A stretch of 64,000 nucleotides of DNA, from NCBI GenBank assembly GCA_018780035.1, contig JADMKE010000002.1, positions 1 to 64,000 of the forward strand, in the 5' to 3' direction. The stretch comes from Candidatus Sericytochromatia bacterium (GTDB lineage Bacteria > Cyanobacteriota > Sericytochromatia > UBA7694). The notes under the pieces are model-generated. The model made no database searches and had not been told where the DNA came from. It saw nothing but the letters and a program-made list of their open reading frames with translations. The position numbers and the translations under genes are program-made. Below, piece by piece: positions 17,301 through 24,351 of this stretch. Each line of letters begins with the position of its first letter. Position 1 is the stretch's first letter.

Positions 17301-17789
17301 ATGGTTTCAGTAAACGCACTTGCCAGCCAGATTATTCGCAATTACGACACCAACCGCGATGGTGTGATTCAATTACGCGGCAATAAACCCGAAACAGAGC
17401 GCCTGCAGCGCGATTTTATGCCCGGTCAGCAATATGACACCATCACCCTGACCCGTTTTAACCAAGACAAACTCTTTGCCAAAGCTGATGCCAATAACGA
17501 TGGCCAAGTCACCCGCGATGAATTGCTGGGTGTGATCAAACTCTTTGATACCAATAACGATGGCGAACTCAAAAACAGTGGTCCTTTCTGGAACCGCAAA
17601 GGTGAAGAAAAGAACTACCAAAAGGCCTATGGCGAACAGGGTGAAATTATCGACCAACACCTGATTCACCATCCGCCCCAGCCCCCGCTGCCCCACTACC
17701 CAACCCACCCCAATTATCCTGGCAGTCATCCGGGTCATCCCCACTATCCCCGCGCCATCGGTGGCAGCGTCGGTGTAATGATCGCTTAA
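17301..17789 (+). CDS. EF-hand calcium-binding protein with His/Pro-rich tail
   Basis: 162 aa. Three EF-hand-like loops with canonical D-x-[ND]-x-D-G spacing: DTNRDGVIQL near 16, DANNDGQVTRDE near 64 (the most complete, ending in Glu) and DTNNDGELKN near 83. There is no signal peptide. The C-terminal 45 residues are His- and Pro-rich (HHPPQPPLPHYP and NYPGSHPGHPHYP) and might bind a transition metal or act as a flexible display segment. GGAGG ribosome-binding site. The gene is monocistronic, with no clear partner beside it. Confidence 0.82.
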   Translation: MVSVNALASQIIRNYDTNRDGVIQLRGNKPETERLQRDFMPGQQYDTITLTRFNQDKLFAKADANNDGQVTRDELLGVIKLFDTNNDGELKNSGPFWNRKGEEKNYQKAYGEQGEIIDQHLIHHPPQPPLPHYPTHPNYPGSHPGHPHYPRAIGGSVGVMIA

Positions 17790-17874
17790 GATTTATGCCT
17801 CAGGGGGCGTTGGCCTCTTGCGCTACGTCTTTATCTGGGAGATTAATCTCGCTAAAATGTGGGAATAAAATCAC

Positions 17875-18489
17875 ATGACCAGTACAAGCGCGATCTCTTC
17901 AGCCCCTTTAAGCAAGTCCAAGCCCTATTTGCACCTCAAATACAGTTTGGATTTTGTCTTTGCACTGCTTTTACTCTTTTTAACAGGGCCCCTGCTATTG
18001 CTGGTGGCCCTGTTGATCCGTTTGGAGAGCAAAGGCCCAGCCCTGTATTTGCAAACCCGCGTGGGTGTGGACGAAGTGCCCTTTCAAATTTATAAATTCC
18101 GCACGATGGTCACCAATGCCGACAAAATCGGCCCCTTGCTTACAGTCCAAAACGATGCCCGGATTACCCGTTTGGGCAAATGGCTGCGCCGCAGCAGCAT
18201 CGATGAATTGCCTCAATTGTTGAATATCCTCAAAGGTGAAATGAGTTTTATTGGCCCCCGGCCCGAAGTGCCGCCAATTGTGGCCGATTATACCGAGCGC
18301 CAGCGCGGGGTCTTTCGTGTGCGGCCGGGACTCAGTGGCTGGGCACAGGTCAATGGGCGTGATGAATTGGATATTCCCACCAAACTCAATCTCGATCTCG
18401 AATATATTGCCAAAATTTCGCTTGTATTGGATCTCAAAATCCTGTTTTTAACGCCTTTGGCAGTGATTTCCAAACGCGGTGTGAACTGA
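17875..18489 (+). CDS. Bacterial sugar transferase (undecaprenyl-phosphate phosphosugar transferase)
   Basis: 204 aa, equal to the catalytic C-terminal domain of the WbaP/RfbP family. One hydrophobic helix near residues 25-47 (re-entrant or single TM). Hallmarks: QTRVGVDEVPFQIYKFRTM near 60, the SSIDELPQLLNILKGEMS segment near 107 and FIGPRPE near 126, then RPGLSGWAQVNGR near 147. These enzymes transfer a sugar-1-phosphate from a nucleotide sugar to undecaprenyl phosphate and start polysaccharide or O-antigen synthesis. No other glycan genes adjoin it except a possible polymer exporter downstream on the other strand (18509-21151). Confidence 0.93.
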   Translation: MTSTSAISSAPLSKSKPYLHLKYSLDFVFALLLLFLTGPLLLLVALLIRLESKGPALYLQTRVGVDEVPFQIYKFRTMVTNADKIGPLLTVQNDARITRLGKWLRRSSIDELPQLLNILKGEMSFIGPRPEVPPIVADYTERQRGVFRVRPGLSGWAQVNGRDELDIPTKLNLDLEYIAKISLVLDLKILFLTPLAVISKRGVN

Positions 18490-18508
18490 GCTTTCGCAGT
18501 TGTTTGCG

Positions 18509-19327
18509 TTAACTCGAAGCCGATTCATAAGAAGCCAGGCCTTTGCGCCAGAAAAAGCCGATCCCGCTCCAACAGATCAGCAAAACCACTGCAACCCAGA
18601 CCAGACCCGGCCATTGGCTTGAATCAAGCAAAAATTTGACGGGTGCGCTGCCAACCAGCAGCACGGGCACGATAAAACTGAAAAATTTTTGGGCAAAATA
18701 TTGGTAGACAAAATCCGGCCAGCGGGAGACCTGTTGCAATTGCATGCGCAGAAAATTGATGCCCATCGATTCCACAATCCAGAACATCGACATGCTCAAG
18801 AGAATTTCAATGCTGGTCAAAAGTGTGAGGCCCAACAGGACCAAAAAAGGCAAAGCGAGCCATTGCAAAGGGCCCAAATGCAATTGTGAACCAAAGTGAA
18901 TCAGGTAATACCAGGGAAAAAAGCCGTTGATCAAGGTGCCCGGGCGCATCGACCTAAAAAAGATTACAAACAGCGCCCCCACAGGTTTGAGCAGAATAAA
19001 ATCCAGTCGGCCTGTGCGGATATCGTAAGAGAATTCCCAGAAATTTTCGCTGACAAAGGTCATGTGCAAATGTTCGATGGCAATCATAAAGGCCATAAAA
19101 AACATAAATTCAGTACGGCCCCAACTGCCAATTTTGTTGACATGGGCAAAGAGAAAATCGACCGAAGCCAAAATACTCAGATAAAAAAGCAGGTCCATGA
19201 TAATCAACATCACAAAGTGAAAGCGATACGTCATGGCAGCGGCAAAACAATTGCTCACAAATTCTTTGTAAATGCCTGCATAATGGCCGATTCGTTGGCC
19301 GATGCGTTTAAAGAGGGGGTTAAACAT
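18509..19327 (-). CDS. ABC-2 type transporter permease (second subunit)
   Basis: 272 aa from the ATG at 19327, which has GGGGATG upstream and begins 1 nt after the previous gene's stop. Six predicted membrane segments. The pattern MFNPLFKRIGQRIGHYAGIYKEF and later DIRTGRLDFILLKPVGALF belong to the permease family often annotated as ABC-type uncharacterized transport system (COG3694 as I remember it). Together with the genes at 19329 and 20147 it forms a three-gene exporter. The substrate is unknown. Confidence 0.87.
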   Translation of the reverse strand: MFNPLFKRIGQRIGHYAGIYKEFVSNCFAAAMTYRFHFVMLIIMDLLFYLSILASVDFLFAHVNKIGSWGRTEFMFFMAFMIAIEHLHMTFVSENFWEFSYDIRTGRLDFILLKPVGALFVIFFRSMRPGTLINGFFPWYYLIHFGSQLHLGPLQWLALPFLVLLGLTLLTSIEILLSMSMFWIVESMGINFLRMQLQQVSRWPDFVYQYFAQKFFSFIVPVLLVGSAPVKFLLDSSQWPGLVWVAVVLLICWSGIGFFWRKGLASYESASS

Positions 19328-19328
19328 C

Positions 19329-20150
19329 TTACATCCCCGCTGCGGTGTAGGCCTTGAGACCGCGTTGCCAAAGTAGGCTGCTGCAAGCAAAAGCCAACCC
19401 TGCCCAGAGCAGAATCAGCCCAAAAGCCTGGGTCAGATCGCCCGTGTATTGGCCCATAAAGACCTTGACGGGCACCCAGGTTAAATAGGGAAAAGGCAAA
19501 AAGTTTAAGATCTGCCGCAGCCAATCTGGAAAGAGTTCCAGAGGAATCAATGCCCCTGAAAAAAACTGGGTCAAAGTCACCATCATCACCCGCAGGACCC
19601 AGGTCTCTTCGAGCCAGAAGGCCAAAATGCCGATCATAAAATTGATCTGAAACCAAAACAGGGCCACGCAAAAACAAAAGACCAGGCCCTGGATGAGAGG
19701 CAAGGGGCTGAGTTGAACCCAATGCATGGCCGCTACCGCACCCAGGGTAAGGGCTGAGACCAAGAACTGAATCGATTCAAAGGCCAAAAAGCCGCAGGCG
19801 TGAAATTGCCAAAAGCCAAAGGGATAGATTAAATAGGCCGAAATCCGCCCGAGGCGAATGTCTTCGGCCAAATTCATGCCATTGTAGCCCAGGCCCAAAA
19901 AGCCCACAATCATGACCCAAACTTGGTAGGCCAGCATTTGCTCAAAATTATAACCCTGCAGGGTGGTGATGCCCTCGATTTTGTAAATCGCACTCCAGAG
20001 ATTGTAGCGAATAAAAAAGAAGACCAGCACAGGCCCTATCACCAGCAAAATAAAATTGAGCTTATACGCCAGCTGTTTGCTCCAGGCGATCTTGATTGTG
20101 GCGGTCCATTTCTGATATTCGGCGATCAGATGAGAGAGCGTGGCGTTCAT
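19329..20150 (-). CDS. ABC-2 type transporter permease (first subunit)
   Basis: 273 aa. Six predicted membrane segments. The sequence NLAEDIRLGRISAYLIYPFGFW is the cytoplasmic motif that matches the corresponding DIRTGRLDFILLKP motif in the partner permease, showing the two are paralogues. Family probably COG4587. ATGA overlap with the upstream ATPase gene implies coupled translation and heterodimer assembly. Confidence 0.87.
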   Translation of the reverse strand: MNATLSHLIAEYQKWTATIKIAWSKQLAYKLNFILLVIGPVLVFFFIRYNLWSAIYKIEGITTLQGYNFEQMLAYQVWVMIVGFLGLGYNGMNLAEDIRLGRISAYLIYPFGFWQFHACGFLAFESIQFLVSALTLGAVAAMHWVQLSPLPLIQGLVFCFCVALFWFQINFMIGILAFWLEETWVLRVMMVTLTQFFSGALIPLELFPDWLRQILNFLPFPYLTWVPVKVFMGQYTGDLTQAFGLILLWAGLAFACSSLLWQRGLKAYTAAGM

Positions 20151-21151
20151 CGCGGGGCAGCAAGCAAATGGGGATTGGTCAATAATTCATTCATGACCCG
20201 CTCAATCGGCAGCTTTTCCATGCTCAAAGCACTGACCGGGTAATCGCGCAGAATCGCCATCGCGGTTTGGCGCAGGGCCTCTTCGGGAATGCGCAATTCG
20301 ACATGGGTGCCATCGTTGTTCCAGTTGGGGTCCAATTCAGCCCAAAGGTTTTCTCGGTTGTCGATCGGTGTTTCAAAGTCGACGCTGACAAATTTTTGTT
20401 TGCCCAGCATTGATTCAAATTCGCGAATGGCGCCGTCAAAACGTTTGCAGCCATCGAGCACCAAGACAATGCGCTGGCACAGCGCATCGACGTCAGCCAT
20501 ATAATGGGAGGTCAAAATCACAGTGGTGCGAAACTCGCGCTGCCAGGCCAAGACAAAATCGCGGATGTTTTTCTGGGCGACAAGATCGAGGCCAATGGTG
20601 GGCTCATCGAGAAAGACCACTTCGGGCTGATGCAATAAACTGGCCATCAGCTCCATTTTCATACGCTCGCCCAAAGAGAGTTTGCGCACGTGAACCTTGA
20701 GCAGTTTTTCCACTTCCATCAACTCACAGAGCGTACCCAGCCGTTTTTTGAAGTCGGCATCGGGAATTTCATAGTATTTTTGCAGCAGCAAAAAAGAGTC
20801 CATGGCGGGAATATCCCACCAGAGCTGGGATTTTTGGCCCATCACCAAGGCGATTTTGCGCCGAAAGGCATTTTCACGTTGGTGGGGCAGATGGCCCAAA
20901 ATCTGAATCTCACCTGCTGAGGGCACAATAATGCCTGTGAACATCTTCATCAGGGTGGTTTTGCCCGCCCCGTTGGGCCCGAGCAGGCCGATAATTTCAC
21001 CTTGGGCAATTTGCAGGTCAAAGTCCCGAATCGCGGCTTTGGATTCATAATTGCGCACAAAAAACGACTTGATCGATCCTGTGATCCCGGGCTCTTTGTG
21101 ATAATGGCGAAAGTATTTGGCCAGGTTTTGGCAAAAAATGGCATCTTGCAT
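20147..21151 (-). CDS. ABC-2 type transporter ATP-binding protein
   Basis: 334 aa. Walker A GLLGPNGAGKTTLMK near residue 56, Q-loop region VMGQKSQLWWDIPA, signature LSLGERMKMELMASLLH, Walker B VVFLDEPTIGLD, H-loop LTSHYM. The N-terminal extension (YFRHYHKEPGITGSIKSFF) and the C-terminal 80 residues match the COG4586-type ATPases that pair with this permease class. It powers export across the cytoplasmic membrane. Its start is 32 nt after the FlhA-like gene on the same strand, so the four genes may form one transcript. Confidence 0.92.
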   Translation of the reverse strand: MQDAIFCQNLAKYFRHYHKEPGITGSIKSFFVRNYESKAAIRDFDLQIAQGEIIGLLGPNGAGKTTLMKMFTGIIVPSAGEIQILGHLPHQRENAFRRKIALVMGQKSQLWWDIPAMDSFLLLQKYYEIPDADFKKRLGTLCELMEVEKLLKVHVRKLSLGERMKMELMASLLHQPEVVFLDEPTIGLDLVAQKNIRDFVLAWQREFRTTVILTSHYMADVDALCQRIVLVLDGCKRFDGAIREFESMLGKQKFVSVDFETPIDNRENLWAELDPNWNNDGTHVELRIPEEALRQTAMAILRDYPVSALSMEKLPIERVMNELLTNPHLLAAPR

Positions 21152-21183
21152 GATGGTTCAGTATAAGAAGGAAAAGACTCCGG

Positions 21184-22293
21184 CTACAAGCCTTTTGCCG
21201 CCAATGGGCCCCAAACCTCAATTTTGACCTGGCGTGGTATTTCGCCTTCGGCAAAGACGGCCAGGTTGGGAAATCTGCGTGACACAAGCTGTTTAAATGC
21301 CCTGCGCAGTTCAGCTTTGACCAAGACCACTGTCTTTGCAGGGGCTTGAGAGAGGGTTTTGTCTATCTCTGCAAACAGGGCCTCTGTGAGCAGGGGATTT
21401 AAGCTCAAAACGGTTCCGTTGAGGCCCTGCTGGCGCTGATTAAAAAGTGTTTTTTCAAGTGAATGTTCAAGCACCAAAACCTGCAGCGTATGGGTTGGCC
21501 TGTTTTCTGGCGTTGCCTTGCTGCTGAGCCAAGGCAAAAGCAGGGACTTACCCATGCTGCGCCGCAGGGCTTCACTCAAAACTTCAATTGGGCTTTCGCT
21601 CTCGCTTTCTGTTTGCGCCAAAAAGCTCAATGCTTCCAGCAAAGAGGGCAGATCGCGAATGCTGACCCCTTCTTCGAGTAGGTTTTGCATGATTTGGCGC
21701 ACACTGCTCAGGGGCAGGCGATGGGGAATCAGGTCTTCCACCAGGGCCGGGTGTTTGAGGCGCACATGTTCCAACATATGCTGAAAGGCCTGTAAACTCA
21801 ATAACTCGTGGGCATAGATTTTGACCAAGGCCTGAAGTTGCAAAAGCAAAACACTGGCCGGTGAATACATCTCAAGCCCTGCCCGTTCGGCCCGTTGGGC
21901 CTCATACCCTGTGAGCCAAAGTGCTGCTTCGCCATTGGGGCCTTGGCCTGGCTGGCCGATGAGTTCTAGCGCTGCTTGGGCTGGGGGGTTGAGCAGGGCC
22001 AAGCGACAGCCCATTTCCAAGTGACCTGTTTCTGCTCCCCACTCGCGCAGCAAAATCCGCCACTGCGAGCGGGGCAAAGCTGGGTTCTCGCGCAGCAAAA
22101 CAGGCGGCATCACCAGGCCCAAATCCAGGCCAATCTGTAGGCGCACCTCGCCCAGACGGTGCAGCAATTCACTCCCTTGGGCCGGATCCACCAGTCCAAA
22201 TAACCCAAGCCCGATTTCCAGAATCAAAGGCGGCACTTCCAGCAATTGGTAAATCGCATTGTCGAGGCGCTGATAAGACTGGGAATAATTCAC
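21184..22293 (-). CDS. Stand-alone FlhA-type export-gate cytoplasmic domain (no membrane part)
   Basis: 369 aa. The sequence matches the FlhA/FHIPEP C-terminal cytoplasmic domain throughout: PLILEIGLGLFGLVDPAQG near residue 22, IGLDLGLVMPPVLLRENP near 53, YSPASVLLLQLQALVKIYAHELL near 143, HPALVEDLIPHRLPLSSVRQ and NLLEEGVSIRDLPSLLEAL near 200. It ends with VLVKAELRRAFKQLVSRRFP and EIPRQVKIEVWG. A full FlhA is about 690 aa with eight membrane helices before this domain; none are present here and no helices lie upstream on either strand. FlhA_C binds chaperone-cargo complexes such as FliS-FliC and FliT-FliD. A soluble copy could sequester or deliver cargo. It diverges from the retron and precedes the ABC-2 genes. 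Confidence 0.88.
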   Translation of the reverse strand: MNYSQSYQRLDNAIYQLLEVPPLILEIGLGLFGLVDPAQGSELLHRLGEVRLQIGLDLGLVMPPVLLRENPALPRSQWRILLREWGAETGHLEMGCRLALLNPPAQAALELIGQPGQGPNGEAALWLTGYEAQRAERAGLEMYSPASVLLLQLQALVKIYAHELLSLQAFQHMLEHVRLKHPALVEDLIPHRLPLSSVRQIMQNLLEEGVSIRDLPSLLEALSFLAQTESESESPIEVLSEALRRSMGKSLLLPWLSSKATPENRPTHTLQVLVLEHSLEKTLFNQRQQGLNGTVLSLNPLLTEALFAEIDKTLSQAPAKTVVLVKAELRRAFKQLVSRRFPNLAVFAEGEIPRQVKIEVWGPLAAKGL

Positions 22294-22370
22294 GGGGCCT
22301 CCTGAACTGATTCGCTCCAGTTTACCCTTTTTGAGGCCTGCTGACTCCTGAATGCAGATTTGTAGGGGGC

Positions 22371-22399
22371 TTGACAGAGCTGAATTTATTTTGTATTAT
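22371..22399 (+). promoter_or_regulatory. Strong sigma70-type promoter of the retron ncRNA
   Basis: TTGACA at 22371-22376 and TATTAT at 22394-22399 are separated by exactly 17 nt. The predicted transcription start near 22406 lies just before the a1 repeat of the ncRNA. Confidence 0.75.
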
Positions 22400-22585
22400 T
22401 GTGTATACATTCGTTCGCTTCAAAAATTAAACTGCTCAGATCGCCCGCGGTATTGGCAACTGATTTTGAAGCTGATAGGATGTGCTAGGGCACAAGCCGG
22501 AACCTTGCATTATGAATCGTGGATCGCGATTCTTGTCCACAGTGTGGCCATGCATCATGTACTTGCTCTTCACTATAGCGGCCCT

Positions 22586-22644
22586 GCCCTACCAGAGTGC
22601 ATGTACGGGATCCTTTCAGGGAAAGTACATGCACCTGGTAGGGC
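22586..22644 (+). repeat. 20-bp inverted repeat forming the predicted msd stem
   Basis: The left arm 22586-22606 and right arm 22625-22644 match perfectly over 20 bp except one extra A at 22596. A nested CTTTC/GAAAG stem lies at the tip. Reverse transcription of this part would give a long hairpin single-stranded DNA, as in other msDNAs. Confidence 0.8.
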
Positions 22645-22698
22645 GTTCCGCATCGAGTGTAACAAGCACATTGTTTGATAGAACGAAGGATTGTGCCT

Positions 22699-22727
22699 GG
22701 CCGGGTGTTTTTGCACCCGGCCTCTTT
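22699..22727 (+). terminator. Rho-independent terminator between the retron ncRNA and the RT gene
   Basis: A 9-bp GC-rich stem GGCCGGGTG (22699-22707) and CACCCGGCC (22714-22722) with a 6-nt loop, followed by TCTTTT. It would release most transcripts as free ncRNA and let some read-through express the three protein genes, setting a high RNA-to-RT ratio. Confidence 0.75.
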
Positions 22728-22764
22728 TATGAATCCAGAGAGACCAGCAAGAGGGGGCCAGGGG

Positions 22765-24351
22765 ATGGGGTTAAGCCGACAGGAACTCTATGAACAGATC
22801 AAAGCCAGTAGCAAAGAGGGCTATATACTGGCAGAAATGCAGCGCTTGGGTTTTTGGACGGAGTCCGAACCCCAGCCCGCGCGTGAATTAATTGCGCGCA
22901 AGGCCGAAATTCAGCAAGAAATTGCATCACTTTCGGCAAAGATCAAAGACCCCGAAGCTGCCTTAAAACTGATTCACAAACAGCGCATGGCAGCAGCCCT
23001 GGAAAAACGGCTACAAACCCGCATTAAACGAGAACTCAAACGCTTTCAAAGTGCCCATTTGCACCACCAAAACAAACAAAAAAAACTGATCACCCTGGGA
23101 GACGCCGCCCATTTTGGCCCGAAGCAACAGGCCACCCAAAGCGAAAAACTCCAAGCATATAAGTTGCCTGAAATCGATACCGCTTTGGAATTGGCTGAGC
23201 ATGCGGGCATTACCCTTAACGAATTGCGCTTTTTGACCTACAGTCGCCGGGTCTCAAAATTGAGCCATTACCAGCGTTTTGAAATGGCCAAAAAAACCGG
23301 TGGAACCCGGTTGATCTCCGCCCCGATGCCGCGGCTCAAACGGCTGCAATACTGGATTCTGGAGCATATTCTCAATCCTCTGCCCGTCACCCCTGCGGCC
23401 CATGGTTTTGTGCCACAAAAGGGTATTCTCAGCAATGCCCGGCCCCATATCGGAAAAAAAGTGGTGATCAATTTGGATTTAAAGGATTTTTTTCCGACCA
23501 TCAGCTATCCCCGTGTCAAAGGGCTTTTTTTGAGCCTGGGCTATGGCAATGAAGTGGCGACTTTATTGAGTTTGCTCTGTACCGAAGCCGAGAGTCAACA
23601 GGTCGAAATCGACGGGCAGCGCTATTTTATCGCAGCGGATCAGCGCCGTTTGCCTCAAGGATCTCCGTGCAGTCCGGCGATCAGCAATCAGATTTGCAAG
23701 CGCCTGGATAAACGCCTGGCCGGTTTGGCCCAAAAGTGGAATTTTGCCTATACCCGTTATGCCGATGACCTGACTTTTTCAGCGGATTCCTCCCAATACC
23801 TGGGCGCGTTGTTTAAAGGCCTGCGCCAGATTCTCAAGGCCGAGGGTTTTGTCTTGCACCCGGATAAAACCCGAATTATGCATCAAGGAGCCCGGCAAGA
23901 AGTGACTGGACTGGTTGTCAATCAGGGGCTCTCGGTTTCTGCTTCCACGCTCAAGCGCTTTCGGGCACTTTTGTTTCAGCTCGACAAAGACGGTTTAAAC
24001 GGCAAAACCTGGGCCGGGCATTCCTCTACAGAACCCGGTTTTTTGGAGCGTTTGCAGGGATTTGCTCAGTATATCCGCATGGTTCAGCCCGAAAAAGGTC
24101 AAAAACTATGCGCGCATTTGCAAGCGATTCGTCAAAAATACCCAGATACGGGCTTACTTTCTGCCCATTCAACTCTCCCAAAAGGCAAAAAAACAGCTTT
24201 TCGCCAAAAATCTGCCAACGCTGAATTGCCCTTGCCTGGACAGCGAGTGGCCCCTGTGCCCCCGCCCCCGCGCTTGGCAGAAACCATTTTGGATCGCGGC
24301 ATTTTGGCTGAGGTCGAAGCGGCTTGGCAAGCCCAAGGGGGCCAAGTATGA
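22765..24351 (+). CDS. Retron-type reverse transcriptase
   Basis: 528 aa from the ATG at 22765 (GAGGGGG upstream). In-frame starts at 22675 and 22729 lie inside or right behind the ncRNA and are rejected. Retron marks: region X as PAAHGF near residue 210, motif A VINLDLKDFFPT near 235, motif B LPQGSPCSPAISN near 300, catalytic YADD at 332-335 and the region Y VTG at 380-382. A charged, helical N-terminal extension of about 130 residues (RKAEIQQEIASLSAKIKDP...) and a Pro/Lys-rich C-terminal tail of about 100 residues make it longer than most retron RTs. It would copy the msd RNA into a branched RNA-DNA hybrid. Its stop overlaps the next start by ATGA. Confidence 0.93.
   Translation: MGLSRQELYEQIKASSKEGYILAEMQRLGFWTESEPQPARELIARKAEIQQEIASLSAKIKDPEAALKLIHKQRMAAALEKRLQTRIKRELKRFQSAHLHHQNKQKKLITLGDAAHFGPKQQATQSEKLQAYKLPEIDTALELAEHAGITLNELRFLTYSRRVSKLSHYQRFEMAKKTGGTRLISAPMPRLKRLQYWILEHILNPLPVTPAAHGFVPQKGILSNARPHIGKKVVINLDLKDFFPTISYPRVKGLFLSLGYGNEVATLLSLLCTEAESQQVEIDGQRYFIAADQRRLPQGSPCSPAISNQICKRLDKRLAGLAQKWNFAYTRYADDLTFSADSSQYLGALFKGLRQILKAEGFVLHPDKTRIMHQGARQEVTGLVVNQGLSVSASTLKRFRALLFQLDKDGLNGKTWAGHSSTEPGFLERLQGFAQYIRMVQPEKGQKLCAHLQAIRQKYPDTGLLSAHSTLPKGKKTAFRQKSANAELPLPGQRVAPVPPPPRLAETILDRGILAEVEAAWQAQGGQV

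Larger units (their letters stand above)
22406..22727 (+). ncRNA. Retron ncRNA (msr-msd) with terminator
   Basis: The region between the promoter and the reverse transcriptase gene has no credible ORF but dense structure. A 7-bp terminal repeat pairs TTCGTTC (22410-22416, a1) with GAACGAA (22681-22687, a2). In the msr-like part are hairpins TGTGC/GCACA (22481-22494), GAATCG/CGATTC (22514-22532) and CCAC/GTGG (22537-22547). The msd-like part is one long hairpin: GCCCTACCAG and GTGCATGTAC (22586-22606, one bulged A) pair over 20 bp with 22625-22644. A small hairpin AACAA/TTGTT (22661-22675) precedes a2. The transcript would end at the hairpin 22699-22722. The branching G is probably G22417, right after a1, but that is inference. 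The order fits known retrons. Confidence 0.78.

Noticed and set aside
22586..22644. Long inverted repeat as transposon ends or a simple terminator
   Set aside because: No T-tract follows it, no transposase lies between the arms, and it is flanked by the a1/a2 repeat and a separate terminator.
22675..22764. Upstream TTG/ATG starts for the reverse transcriptase
   Set aside because: They lie inside the a2/terminator part of the ncRNA. The ATG at 22765 has a better ribosome-binding site and keeps the RNA region free.
22765..24351. RT as group II intron maturase or diversity-generating RT
   Set aside because: No maturase X/En domain, no intron RNA domains V/VI and no template/variable repeat. 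The VTG and PAAHGF motifs and the upstream RNA are retron marks.
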